In this document: in pieces, positions 1 to 8,401 of the stretch
Layout of the letters: every line of letters begins with the position of its first letter
Numbering within the stretch: position 1 is the stretch's first letter
DNA from: Euplotes aediculatus
Lineage: Eukaryota > Ciliophora > Spirotrichea > Euplotida > Euplotidae
Direction of reading: 5' to 3'
Assembly (NCBI GenBank): GCA_030463445.1
Contig: JAQGFW010034055.1
Coordinates: forward strand, 1 to 24,712
Length of the DNA: 24,712 nucleotides
Made by a program: the position numbers and the translations under genes
Notes under the pieces: model-generated
What the model was told of the DNA's origin: nothing
The model's input: the letters and a program-made list of their open reading frames with translations, nothing else
Databases searched by the model: none

Positions 1-993
1 GGTAACGCAGCACCCGGTAATGGAATGATTACGCTTTCAAACTATACCTACAACGGCAAAGCGGAAATAGGACAAGTCCTGAATGGACCTGTAGAAAAGG
101 TACAGGTAGTTTCCGGCAATGAGTATTTCACCTGGAAAAAAGAACGCCTTCTGCTTACCCGAAAAGGGGAACGTGCAATACAGGATAAAAAAGAACTCAC
201 CGTACAACTTTCTTATATTCACAACGGTCAAACCGAAACGAAAAGTTTCCGGATACTTTACCACCAGTTTCATGCAAATCCGGTAATTGCGCACAGGGGC
301 GCCTGGAAAGCATTACCGACAACTGAAAACTCCATCAAAGCCCTGCAGCAGGCCGTAAAACTGGGATGTGCAGGTTCTGAATTTGATGTGCATATGACAA
401 AAGATGATAGTCTGGTGATAAATCATGATGCACATTTTAAAGGGAAGGAAATTGAAGCCTATACCTATGCAGAATTAGTCAAAGACAGACTGGATAATGG
501 AGAACTGCTTCCAACGCTTCGCTCCTACCTGGAAGAGGGAATGAAACAATATGGCACCAAACTGATTGTAGAGATCAAGCCAACAGACAAAGGTGCTGAA
601 CGTGCGGCTATCCGTGCCCGTAAGACGGTGGAATTAGTGCATGAATTGGGAGCACAGGCATGGGTTAATTATATCAGTTTTGATTATAAAATCCTGCTAA
701 CCGTGCAGCAACTGGATCCAACAGCACATCTCCAGTTCCTGAATGGCAATAAATCACCGGATGACTTGAAGAAAGATGGCATGCCCGGATTGGATTATCA
801 TTATTCCGTTTTTCAAAAAAATGAAAACTGGATTGCAGATGCCCAGAAAAACAACATGGTCCTGAACGTCTGGACAGTAAACGATGAAAAAAATCTTCTT
901 TATTTCCTGGAAAAGGGGTTTCCCATGATTACGACCAACGAACCGGAATTATTGTTCCGGATACTTAAAACATTCCCTTCAGTTTCGAAATAA
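1..993 (+). CDS. Glycerophosphodiester phosphodiesterase family protein (5' end cut by window)
   Basis: Hydrolyses glycerophosphodiesters to glycerol-3-phosphate and an alcohol; members are often exported or periplasmic. Counting from the Met at base 25, the GDPD barrel begins near residue 85 with the HRG motif (His90-Arg91), Glu101-Asn102, the metal ligands Glu119 and Asp121, and catalytic His134; Glu-Ile-Lys-Pro follows near residue 194. This is the full family set. About 85 residues before the barrel look like a beta-rich extra domain that I do not recognise. The frame stays open from base 1 to base 25, so that Met is probably internal and the true start, perhaps with a signal peptide, lies to the left. 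The last 29 bases overlap the end of the convergent cysteine desulfurase gene. The family call is firm; the natural substrate is unknown. Confidence 0.88.
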   Translation, partial: GNAAPGNGMITLSNYTYNGKAEIGQVLNGPVEKVQVVSGNEYFTWKKERLLLTRKGERAIQDKKELTVQLSYIHNGQTETKSFRILYHQFHANPVIAHRGAWKALPTTENSIKALQQAVKLGCAGSEFDVHMTKDDSLVINHDAHFKGKEIEAYTYAELVKDRLDNGELLPTLRSYLEEGMKQYGTKLIVEIKPTDKGAERAAIRARKTVELVHELGAQAWVNYISFDYKILLTVQQLDPTAHLQFLNGNKSPDDLKKDGMPGLDYHYSVFQKNENWIADAQKNNMVLNVWTVNDEKNLLYFLEKGFPMITTNEPELLFRILKTFPSVSK

Positions 994-2092
994 CCTGGTC
1001 AATTTCTTCGCGGGTAGTATGCTTGCTGAAGGAAAAACGAACAGCCACTTTATTGGGATCATTATTAAACGCCCGGATCACATGAGAACCCAAATCAGCA
1101 CCACTGGTACAGGCACTGCCACCGGAAGCACATATCCCACTGATATCAAGATTAAAGAGCAGCATTTCTGATTTCTCTGTTTTCGGAAATGCCACATTCA
1201 GGACCGTATACAAACTCTTGCCAAAGCAATCGCCATTTAGTGAGGTCTCCGGAATTTCTTTCAGCAATTGCTGCGCCATATACGATTTCAATTCCCCGAT
1301 ATAGACGCTGTCTTTTTCATAGTTGGCCATGGCCAGTTCCAGCGCCTTCGCAAACCCAACAATACCATAGAGATTTTCGGTACCCGCCCGCATGTTGCGT
1401 TCCTGCGATCCACCATGAATAAAGGGTTTGATCTGTACATTTTCATTGATATACAAAATCCCAACGCCCTTTGGCCCATGGAATTTATGTCCGGCTCCCG
1501 TGATAAAATGTACAGGTGTATTGCGCAGATCAAAGGGATAATGGCCAACTGTTTGAACCGTATCAGAATGAAAAATGGCATTGAACTCCTTGCATATTTC
1601 ACCTACCTGGTGAATATCCGTCAGATTACCAATCTCATTGTTGGCATGCATCAGGGTTACCAAAGATTTGCCATCATGCCCAGCCAGCAGTTCCCGCAGG
1701 TGGCTGATATCCACGTGACCGTCTGGCAACACCCTGATCCAGCTTACGGGAATACCACGGTTTTTTTGAAAAAATTCAACTGTATGTAAGGTGGCATGAT
1801 GTTCAAGGGGAGAACTGATAATATGTGTGCAACCCAGGTCGCAGATGGCTGCCTGTATAGCCGTATTGCTGCTTTCTGTGCCACCGGATGTAAAAAAGAT
1901 CTCTGCCGGATGAGCACCCAATAATTTGGCTACCGATTTTCTGGCAGTTTCGATCGCCAGACGACTTTCCCTGCCATAAGAGTAAATGGAAGATGGATTC
2001 CCGAATTTTTCAGTCAGGTAAGGCATCATTGCCTCTAGCACTGTCGGATCCAGCGAAGTGGTAGCTGCATTATCCAGATAGATACGTTGCAC
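965..2092 (-). CDS. Cysteine desulfurase (NifS/IscS-like, class V aminotransferase fold)
   Basis: PLP enzyme that moves sulfur from cysteine to an active-site cysteine for Fe-S clusters or thiolated tRNA. The 375 residues carry all key elements: the N-terminal LDNAATT strand (6-12), SGGTESSN phosphate loop (69-76), His98-His99 over the cofactor, Asp177 and Gln180, PLP lysine Lys203 in GHKFHGPKG, and Cys328 in SGGSACTSG, the loop form of the NifS/IscS group rather than SufS. The start must be the GTG at 2090-2092, because the next Met (residue 22) would remove the conserved first strand. No suf, isc or nif partner is next to it, so it may serve tRNA thiolation or act as the general enzyme. It follows the glmM terminator by only 15 bases. 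Its end overlaps the GDPD gene by 29 bases. Confidence 0.93.
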   Translation of the reverse strand: MQRIYLDNAATTSLDPTVLEAMMPYLTEKFGNPSSIYSYGRESRLAIETARKSVAKLLGAHPAEIFFTSGGTESSNTAIQAAICDLGCTHIISSPLEHHATLHTVEFFQKNRGIPVSWIRVLPDGHVDISHLRELLAGHDGKSLVTLMHANNEIGNLTDIHQVGEICKEFNAIFHSDTVQTVGHYPFDLRNTPVHFITGAGHKFHGPKGVGILYINENVQIKPFIHGGSQERNMRAGTENLYGIVGFAKALELAMANYEKDSVYIGELKSYMAQQLLKEIPETSLNGDCFGKSLYTVLNVAFPKTEKSEMLLFNLDISGICASGGSACTSGADLGSHVIRAFNNDPNKVAVRFSFSKHTTREEIDQVISKLKGMF

Positions 2093-2107
2093 AGTAATTA
2101 GTTTAAT

Positions 2108-2134
2108 AAAAAAAGCCCGCTGTTACCAGCGAGC
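2108..2134 (-). terminator. Rho-independent terminator of glmM
   Basis: Read on the minus strand, a GC-rich hairpin is followed directly by seven Ts. The arms are plus bases 2115-2122 and 2127-2134, with an 8-position stem containing one A-C mismatch and a four-base loop. It sits 42 bases past the glmM stop and 15 bases before the GTG of the cysteine desulfurase, so it separates the two genes. Confidence 0.8.
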
Positions 2135-2175
2135 CGCAAATTTCCAAAATAATTCTGACTTAACCGTATTCCGGT

Positions 2176-3558
2176 TTACTGAATAAATTCTTTAATGTCC
2201 TGCATCAGGCGCAACGCGATATTATTAGCCGTAGTTTCAAAATTACTTTCCGCATAAATCCGGATAATGGGTTCGGTGTTGGAGGTACGAAGATGCACCC
2301 AGTCGGACTCAAACTCGATTTTCAGTCCATCTTCCGTATTAATGGGTTGTTTTTTGTATTTCTTCTGGATTTTTTCAAAAATCTCCTTCACATTGATTCC
2401 TTTCTCCAGTTCAATTTTATTCTTGGAAATAAAATAATCCGGATATCTGTTACGGAATGATTTGATGCCATTTTTATGCCCGGCCAGCGCACTCAGGAAA
2501 AGGCCGATGCCGATGAGTGCATCCCGACCGTAATGAAAATCAGGAACAATAATGCCACCGTTTCCTTCACCACCGATAACAGCGTTCATTTCTTTCATTT
2601 TCTTTACCACGTTCACTTCGCCAACGGCGGAGGGAAAATACTCGCCCCCATGCTGCAGGGTCACTTCTTTAAGTGCCTTGGTAGAAGACATATTGGAAAC
2701 CGTATTGCCCTTACGGTGAGAAAGTATATAATCAGCTACTGCAACCAATGTAAATTCTTCGCCAAACATACTTCCATCTTCACAAACGAAGCAGAGGCGA
2801 TCTACATCCGGGTCTACTGCAATACCAAGTGATGCCCCCTGTTTCTTAACTTCCGCACTCAAACCGGATAGATTTTCGGGAAGGGGCTCCGGATTGTGTG
2901 CAAACTTTCCGTTTACTTCTTCATTCAGAACGATCACTTCTTCCACACCAAGGGCCTTGAGCAATTGCGGCAGCACCAGGGCGCCGGTTGAATTGATCGT
3001 ATCCACCACCACTTTGAATTGCTTTTTCGCGATGGCTTCCCGGTTCACCAGCGGGTAGTCAAGTACTGCCTGGATATGTTTATCGAAATAACTATTATTC
3101 GGAGTAATGGTTCCCAGTTTATCGACCGGTGCAAATTGAAACTTCTCATTGGCTGCCAATTCCAGTACCCGCTCACCTGCTTCAGCAGAAATAAATTCAC
3201 CGGCACTGTTCAGGAGTTTCAACGCATTCCACTCTTTCGGATTGTGGCTGGCCGTGAGAATGATTCCACCATCCGCCTTTTCCCAAACAACGGCCATTTC
3301 TACTGTAGGGGTAGTACTCAGTCCAAGATCAACAACCTGAATACCAAGTCCAACAAGGGTTTGAGATAACAACTGGCTTACCATTTCACCAGAAATCCGG
3401 CCATCCCTGCCGATAACAACTTTGGGAGTTTTTTGCTGCTCCAATAACACACTGCCATAGGCAGCACCAAAACGAACAATATCAAGAGGGGTTAAATTTT
3501 CAGAAGGGGTACCGCCGATCGTTCCTCTAATTCCAGAAATACTTTTTATCAATGCCAC
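2176..3558 (-). CDS. glmM: Phosphoglucosamine mutase / phosphomannomutase family (GlmM)
   Basis: Alpha-D-phosphohexomutase that most likely converts glucosamine-6-phosphate to glucosamine-1-phosphate for UDP-GlcNAc, peptidoglycan and LPS. The 460 residues show the four-domain signature in order: SHNP with phosphoserine Ser104, the metal loop DPDVDR (249-254), the sugar loop GEGNGG (330-335), and the phosphate-binding RTSNTEP (424-430). The sugar loop differs from GEMSGH of proteobacterial GlmM and is the form seen in Bacteroidetes and archaeal homologues, so phosphomannomutase or phosphoglucomutase activity is not excluded. The start is GTG at 3556-3558, immediately before the conserved ALIKSISGIRGT strand. 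A perfect Bacteroidetes -7 element (TATTTTTG on the minus strand, 3578-3585) lies 19 bases upstream, and a terminator follows the stop. Confidence 0.88.
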   Translation of the reverse strand: MALIKSISGIRGTIGGTPSENLTPLDIVRFGAAYGSVLLEQQKTPKVVIGRDGRISGEMVSQLLSQTLVGLGIQVVDLGLSTTPTVEMAVVWEKADGGIILTASHNPKEWNALKLLNSAGEFISAEAGERVLELAANEKFQFAPVDKLGTITPNNSYFDKHIQAVLDYPLVNREAIAKKQFKVVVDTINSTGALVLPQLLKALGVEEVIVLNEEVNGKFAHNPEPLPENLSGLSAEVKKQGASLGIAVDPDVDRLCFVCEDGSMFGEEFTLVAVADYILSHRKGNTVSNMSSTKALKEVTLQHGGEYFPSAVGEVNVVKKMKEMNAVIGGEGNGGIIVPDFHYGRDALIGIGLFLSALAGHKNGIKSFRNRYPDYFISKNKIELEKGINVKEIFEKIQKKYKKQPINTEDGLKIEFESDWVHLRTSNTEPIIRIYAESNFETTANNIALRLMQDIKEFIQ

Positions 3559-3577
3559 GGTTCAAAGGTTTATGCGT

Positions 3578-3585
3578 CAAAAATA
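3578..3585 (-). promoter_or_regulatory. Candidate -7 promoter element for glmM
   Basis: On the minus strand this reads TATTTTTG, a full match to the Bacteroidetes TAnnTTTG element, 19 bases before the glmM GTG. I see no TTTG at the expected -33 spacing, so this is half a promoter only. Confidence 0.4.
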
Positions 3586-3651
3586 AGCGATTCTGCTTTG
3601 TGGTGAGCAGCCTATTTGCTGAAGATTTATCAAAATTTGACCCGCTCCGAT

Positions 3652-3659
3652 TACATTTG
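3652..3659 (+). promoter_or_regulatory. Candidate -7 promoter element for the methyltransferase gene
   Basis: TACATTTG is a full match to TAnnTTTG and ends 14 bases before the ATG at 3674, so the leader would be very short. The nearest upstream TTTG is only 12 bases away, which is too close for a standard -33 element. Confidence 0.35.
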
Positions 3660-3673
3660 ATAAAAATTTTCAA

Positions 3674-4429
3674 ATGGCAGCGGGAGAATGGTTCGAAAAG
3701 TGGTTCGACTCACCCTATTACCCGGTACTGTATCACCAGCGGGATAAAAAGGAAGCGGATGCATTTGTAGATCGCCTTATTGATCACCTGAAACTGCCTG
3801 CTGACGGTAAGAAGTTGCTTGATATTGCCTGCGGAAGAGGTCGCCATGCCCGGCAACTTGCTGTCAAAGGATTTGATGTTACAGGTATTGACCTCTCGCC
3901 CAGGGCTATAACTTCGGCACAAGAATATGCTTCCGATAACCTGCACTTTTATTTACATGATATGCGGCTGCCCTTCTGGGTTAATTATTTCGATTATGCT
4001 TTCAATTTCTTTACCAGTATCGGATATTTCAGAACGGAGAGAGAGAATTATAATGCCATCCGAACCATTGCGAATGCCGTAAAGCCAGGTGGCATGGTAG
4101 TGATTGATTACCTGAATGCGCATTACACTGAAAACCACCTGGAACATGCCAGGGAAGAGGAACTGGAAGGTGTAAAATTCTTTATTACCAAATGGTTTGA
4201 TGAAACCCATTTTCACAAAAAGATTGAGATCATGGATGAAGACCTCATCGAACCACTTGTATTTACTGAACAGGTAGCAAAGTATTCACTCGGTGATATG
4301 ACAGACATGCTGGCCTTTCATGATCTGCAGGTACAGGAAGTTTACGGGGATTATTTCTTCGGACATTATGATGTGAAAAAATCGCCTCGTATGATCGTAC
4401 TGGCCAAGAAATTTCTGCCTCCTATTTAA
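3674..4429 (+). CDS. Class I SAM-dependent methyltransferase
   Basis: The 251 residues form a single Rossmann-type methyltransferase domain. Motif I is LLDIACGRGRHA (residues 48-59), followed by the acidic end of strand 2 in GIDLS (Asp73), which binds the SAM ribose. A hydrophobic strand 4 region (DYAFNFFTSIGYF, about 107-119) and a PGG turn near 137-140 complete the core. There is no signal peptide or membrane segment, so it is cytoplasmic. The substrate cannot be told from the sequence; similar Bacteroidetes proteins are annotated only as methyltransferase-domain proteins. It is divergent from glmM across 115 bases, and its last 8 bases overlap the end of the convergent LTA-synthase-like gene. 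Confidence 0.88.
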   Translation: MAAGEWFEKWFDSPYYPVLYHQRDKKEADAFVDRLIDHLKLPADGKKLLDIACGRGRHARQLAVKGFDVTGIDLSPRAITSAQEYASDNLHFYLHDMRLPFWVNYFDYAFNFFTSIGYFRTERENYNAIRTIANAVKPGGMVVIDYLNAHYTENHLEHAREEELEGVKFFITKWFDETHFHKKIEIMDEDLIEPLVFTEQVAKYSLGDMTDMLAFHDLQVQEVYGDYFFGHYDVKKSPRMIVLAKKFLPPI

Positions 4430-6422
4430 TGGCTGTTTTTTTATTGGTGAGCAGCAGGTAGCGGGCAGTTTCAAAGTAGGCCCTCGACCACCATTCATAC
4501 CAGTCAGCAGATGGATCCGGTTTGTTCTGCGCGTTATTGAAATCGGCCCAGGAAACTGTTTCAATTCCTCCCTTAAGGGATTTTGAATAATAGAACTGGT
4601 TATAAATAATCCCCCTGTTTTTATTGTTGATATCCAGAATAAAGGCCCGGCTCTGGTCTCCCCGGCCAGTGAAATGCTGACTGGCAAGATCACGACCCAG
4701 CGTGGTATTGCGGTAGCTGATATTGGCTAAACCGGCAATGGTTGGCAACACGTCGACCTGTGAAGCAATATCATTCACTCTTTTTACAGGAATTTTTCCG
4801 GGAGCGTAAAAAAGTAATGGCACATGATTGGACGACAAGGAATTTTTTGTCCATGAATCCGGAAATAAAGGACCTGCATTTCCGGCAATTCCATGATCCC
4901 CTACAAATACAAACAGTGTATTCTCAAAATAAGCTGATTTTTTTGCCTGCTCCATGAATGCTTTGAAACAATAATCCGTATAACGAAATGCATTCAATTC
5001 TTCATTGGATTCAAACCCATATTTGCGTAAGCTGTCAATAGGGAAATTGACCACTCCCAATGCTTCCCGGTCCTCCTCCGGTATCGTATACGGACGATGA
5101 TTATCGGCCGTTTGAATAACTGCGAAAAAAGGATGCTGTTCTTTCTGAAGAATTTTATCCGCCTGTAAAAACAACTGTTTATCGCTGATTCCCCAAACAT
5201 CCACTTTGGGTGCATCGTAATCCTGTTCTTCGAAAATTCTCAGTCCGGCAATATTATTTTTCAGGATACCCTGAATATTGGCCCAACTGGTACTGCCACC
5301 AATAAAATAATATTTACTATGCTCCTGGAAATCGTTGATAATCATGTGCTGATCCACCATCATCGGGTTGCGGCTGGAGGTTTTAACCAGCTCTACATCC
5401 GGAATGCCGGTGAGGGTAGCCCATACCCCACGGGCGGTTGCTATAGTTGGGGTAAAACAGTTATCAAAAAACAATCCGTTTCGGCAGAGCTCGGCAAAAT
5501 AAGGGGTGGTATTCAGCGGATTCCCCCACATCGAACTTTTATAGCCACTAAAGCTTTCACAGATAACCAGGATAACATTGGGAGTAGTTGATCCCGACCA
5601 GTTGGCCACGCTATCCGGCTGAACATCCCTTGAGAAATTTAACCGTACGCTATCTTTATTGGTAACCTGCAGCCAGTCGGCCATCTGGTTATAACTCGCC
5701 CTGACCTGGTTAAGGTCATAGGCGGAAGTTCTGAAACTGAAGGAACTGAAAAAAGACTGAATGGGATTTAAGGCGATATTGGCTCTGAAATCGGATCCAA
5801 GATTGAAGGCATCACTCCAGCGAAGCGGATACTGTCCTACCCTGCCGAATATACCTATGGCAAATAACAAAAAAAGAAGCAGGGGATGAATCCACCGGTA
5901 AGGATTTGGCACCGCGGGAACAGGTTTATCCGTCCAGCGAAAAATCCGTTTTAATGTCAGTATCATCAGCCAGGCAAGAACGAGTATGGCCAGCAGCAGT
6001 TGCAATACCGGATAGGTTTGCCAAACCATACTGGCAGAAATACCGGCATCCTGCAAAAAACTTAGCGCACTGGCATTCAAGCGCTGGTTAAGGTATCGGA
6101 AATGCAGAAAGTCAATGATATAAAAGAAAATCAACAGAAAAAAAACGAAACCAAGTATCCAGGTCCAGCTTTTTCTGGCCCCCTTGTTTTTAAACGGATT
6201 GAGTTTAGGTACTAGTCCGGCTAGTAATAAAACCAGGCCAATACATGCTGCCAGTCGAAAATCATACCGCAGGCCCAACCAGAAAACCGGAGTGTTGGAA
6301 GCAGATGCCTGTCCCGGTATGGCAAAAACCATCCAGGTAAACACCCTGGCCAGTGACATGGTGAAAAGCAGAAAAACTACCACCAGTAAAATCCATCGTA
6401 AATGGGCGGACAAACGAAACAT
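4422..6422 (-). CDS. LTA synthase-like membrane sulfatase/phosphoglycerol transferase family protein
   Basis: Membrane-anchored enzyme of the alkaline-phosphatase superfamily. From the ATG at 6420-6422 (666 residues), about five hydrophobic segments fill residues 10-195. An extracytoplasmic catalytic domain follows: a metal-ligand Glu in VICESFSGY (about 289), a likely nucleophile Thr in IATARG (about 329), His in DNHRPY (about 442) and Asp-His in GDHG (about 509-510). These are the LtaS/OpgB/Ept-type landmarks. Gram-negative Bacteroidetes have no classical lipoteichoic acid, so transfer of phosphoglycerol or phosphoethanolamine to a lipid or glycan is more likely. A GTG at 6447-6449 would add nine residues (MQIIAKFAG), but the ATG gives a normal N-terminus leading into the first membrane helix. 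The gene converges on the methyltransferase with an 8-base overlap. Confidence 0.85.
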   Translation of the reverse strand: MFRLSAHLRWILLVVVFLLFTMSLARVFTWMVFAIPGQASASNTPVFWLGLRYDFRLAACIGLVLLLAGLVPKLNPFKNKGARKSWTWILGFVFFLLIFFYIIDFLHFRYLNQRLNASALSFLQDAGISASMVWQTYPVLQLLLAILVLAWLMILTLKRIFRWTDKPVPAVPNPYRWIHPLLLFLLFAIGIFGRVGQYPLRWSDAFNLGSDFRANIALNPIQSFFSSFSFRTSAYDLNQVRASYNQMADWLQVTNKDSVRLNFSRDVQPDSVANWSGSTTPNVILVICESFSGYKSSMWGNPLNTTPYFAELCRNGLFFDNCFTPTIATARGVWATLTGIPDVELVKTSSRNPMMVDQHMIINDFQEHSKYYFIGGSTSWANIQGILKNNIAGLRIFEEQDYDAPKVDVWGISDKQLFLQADKILQKEQHPFFAVIQTADNHRPYTIPEEDREALGVVNFPIDSLRKYGFESNEELNAFRYTDYCFKAFMEQAKKSAYFENTLFVFVGDHGIAGNAGPLFPDSWTKNSLSSNHVPLLFYAPGKIPVKRVNDIASQVDVLPTIAGLANISYRNTTLGRDLASQHFTGRGDQSRAFILDINNKNRGIIYNQFYYSKSLKGGIETVSWADFNNAQNKPDPSADWYEWWSRAYFETARYLLLTNKKTAIK

Positions 6423-6456
6423 GCCCGCGAATTTCGCAATTATTTGCACATGCCGG

Positions 6457-6484
6457 TTTTATTCTTGCTAACTACCTATTTTTG
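6457..6484 (+). promoter_or_regulatory. Candidate promoter for the PAP2-CorC gene pair
   Basis: TATTTTTG at 6477-6484 fully matches the Bacteroidetes -7 element TAnnTTTG, and a TTTT at 6457-6460 lies 16 bases upstream in place of TTTG. The predicted start of transcription falls about 10 bases before the ATG at 6502. Confidence 0.45.
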
Positions 6485-6501
6485 TGTAAGTTGTAACAAA
6501 T

Positions 6502-7089
6502 ATGGAATTTTTTAACCGGCTGGTGGAATGGGATAAGCACCTGCTTACGGAGATCAACACCCACTGGCAATATCCTATGCTGGACTTTCTGTTTCAGCAT
6601 ATCAGGGAAACCTATTTCTGGATACCATTGTATCTTTTCTTCATTGTTCTGGCGCTCCAGAATTTTGGCAGAAAAGCATGGTGGTGGATTTTATTTGCTA
6701 TTTGTACCATTGCATTAACCGACCAGGTAAGCAGTAATCTGATCAAGAATAATATAATGCGGCTTCGCCCCTGCCGTGATCCGGAAATGATGGATCAATT
6801 GCGTTTTTTTGTACGTTATTGTCCCCGCAGCAGCAGCTTTACCTCTTCTCACGCGACCAATCATTTTGGATTTGCCACATTCGTTGCAACCACCATCCGT
6901 CCATACCTCGGAAGCTGGGTCAATCTGCTTTTTGTTTTTGCGGGGATGGTAGCCTTTGCGCAGGTATATGTTGCTGTTCATTATCCGTTGGATGTGCTTG
7001 CAGGAGGACTACTCGGATTTCTGCTGGGATCTCTGATGAGTAGTATCTTCAATAAATATATTGGCCTGCCGAAACTGGCAGGGAACTGA
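6502..7089 (+). CDS. PAP2-family membrane phosphatase
   Basis: Integral membrane phosphatase of 195 residues with about five hydrophobic segments, probably acting on lipid phosphates such as undecaprenyl pyrophosphate or phosphatidic acid. The first motif KxxxxxxRP is present (Lys82 to Arg89-Pro90). The PSGH motif appears as TSSHA with His117. The third motif, usually SRxxxxxHxxxD, appears as AQVYVAVHYPLD: His160 and Asp164 are kept, but the Ser-Arg pair is Ala153-Gln154, so one phosphate-binding arginine is missing. The catalytic histidines remain, and similar variants occur in Bacteroidetes, so activity is plausible. It has its own promoter-like upstream sequence and is followed after 10 bases by the CNNM/CorC gene, so the two are likely cotranscribed. 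Confidence 0.86.
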   Translation: MEFFNRLVEWDKHLLTEINTHWQYPMLDFLFQHIRETYFWIPLYLFFIVLALQNFGRKAWWWILFAICTIALTDQVSSNLIKNNIMRLRPCRDPEMMDQLRFFVRYCPRSSSFTSSHATNHFGFATFVATTIRPYLGSWVNLLFVFAGMVAFAQVYVAVHYPLDVLAGGLLGFLLGSLMSSIFNKYIGLPKLAGN

Positions 7090-7099
7090 ATAAAATGAC

Positions 7100-8401
7100 A
7101 TGCTAGAAATCTTTATAATAATTGGATTAATATTATTGAACGGTCTTTTTTCGATGGCAGAGATTGCCCTGGTTTCTGCCAGAAAAGCAAGATTGGAAGC
7201 CCAGGCTCAGAAAGGGGATTTGCGAGCCAAAGAAGCCCTGGCCCTGGCAAACCACCCGGATACATTTTTGTCAACTGTCCAGATCGGAATCACACTGATA
7301 GGTATATTAACGGGTATCTTTTCCGGGGATACCGTAACAACTGATGTAGCCGCCTTTTTTAAAGACATTCCTTGGTTAAGCGCCTATAGCAATGGGCTTG
7401 CAACGGCTGTAGTGGTAATTGTGCTGACCTATTTCAGTATGGTAATCGGCGAATTGCTGCCCAAGCGGATCGGCTTATCCAATCCGGAGAAAATTGCCAA
7501 ACTGGCGGCGGGCCCCATGCGGATCATCAGCCTGGCAACCCATCCCTTTATCTGGCTGTTGAGTAAATCAACCTACCTTCTCACCCGTTTATTGGGAGTT
7601 AAACCGAATGATTCGCAGGTAACGGAAGAAGAGATCAAAGCCATCATCAGTGAGGGAACGGAACAGGGTACTATTGAAGAAGCAGAGCAGGAAATCATTG
7701 AACGGGTATTTCATCTGGGCGACCGGAATATTACCTCCCTGATGACACATCGCAGTGATATTGTCTGGTTTGATGTGAATGACAACGAACAAAGCATTAA
7801 AGAGAAAATAATAAAAGAACCGCATAGCATTTACCCTATTTGCGATGGTGATATTGATGATATCAAAGGAGTAGTTTCCATAAAAGACCTGTATATCACC
7901 AGTGATCTGACCCTGTTCAAACACATCATGAAACCTGCTATGTTTGTTCCGGAGAACAATACTGCATATCGGGTACTGGAAAAATTCAAAGAGACCCAGC
8001 TGCATTCCTGTTTTATTGTAGACGAATATGGATCGGTGCTGGGAATGATCACGCTGAATGATATTCTGGAAGCCATTGTGGGCGATTTACCACAGCCGGA
8101 TATCGAAGATTACGAAATAATCAAACGGGAAGACGGAAGTTATCTCGTGGATGCACAAATTCCTTTCTATGATTTCCTTTCCCGGTTTGAAATGACCGAC
8201 TGGATGCATGAGGGAGAACAGGAATTCAATACGCTGGCCGGATTTATTTTACACAAACTGGAACGGATTCCACATACCGGAGATACCCTTGAATGGAAAG
8301 GATTCCGCTTTGAAATAATCGATATGGATTCCCTCCGTATTGACAAAATCATGGTAACAATTTCCCAGGACATTCGGGAAGGCATGGACGACGAGGATTA
8401 A
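7100..8401 (+). CDS. CNNM/CorC-type transporter (hemolysin-family protein)
   Basis: Membrane protein of 433 residues with the standard three-part layout. A DUF21/CNNM membrane domain covers residues 1-200, with FSMAEIALVSARKARLE (17-33) and VIGELLPKRIGL (115-126). A tandem CBS pair covers about 208-330, with the MTHRSDIVWFD opening and DEYGSVLGMIT. A CorC/HlyC C-terminal domain covers about 345-425 (GSYLVDAQIP to LRIDKIMVTI). Characterised relatives export Mg2+ or Co2+; the 'hemolysin' label is historical and no toxin activity should be inferred. The length is typical. It lies 10 bases after the PAP2 phosphatase, and its stop overlaps by 4 bases the end of the DUF6702 gene on the other strand. 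Confidence 0.92.
   Translation: MLEIFIIIGLILLNGLFSMAEIALVSARKARLEAQAQKGDLRAKEALALANHPDTFLSTVQIGITLIGILTGIFSGDTVTTDVAAFFKDIPWLSAYSNGLATAVVVIVLTYFSMVIGELLPKRIGLSNPEKIAKLAAGPMRIISLATHPFIWLLSKSTYLLTRLLGVKPNDSQVTEEEIKAIISEGTEQGTIEEAEQEIIERVFHLGDRNITSLMTHRSDIVWFDVNDNEQSIKEKIIKEPHSIYPICDGDIDDIKGVVSIKDLYITSDLTLFKHIMKPAMFVPENNTAYRVLEKFKETQLHSCFIVDEYGSVLGMITLNDILEAIVGDLPQPDIEDYEIIKREDGSYLVDAQIPFYDFLSRFEMTDWMHEGEQEFNTLAGFILHKLERIPHTGDTLEWKGFRFEIIDMDSLRIDKIMVTISQDIREGMDDED

Noticed and set aside
1268-1789. Plus-strand open frame of 173 codons opposite the cysteine desulfurase
   Set aside because: Complement of a gene with an intact PLP enzyme motif set; the antisense product shows no family features.
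6423-6449. Nine-residue extension of the LTA-synthase-like protein from a GTG
   Set aside because: Possible but not favoured; the ATG at 6420-6422 leads directly into the first membrane helix.
7100-8401. Toxin (hemolysin) reading of the CNNM/CorC gene
   Set aside because: The DUF21-CBS-CorC layout is that of a metal-ion transporter; the hemolysin name is a historical annotation.
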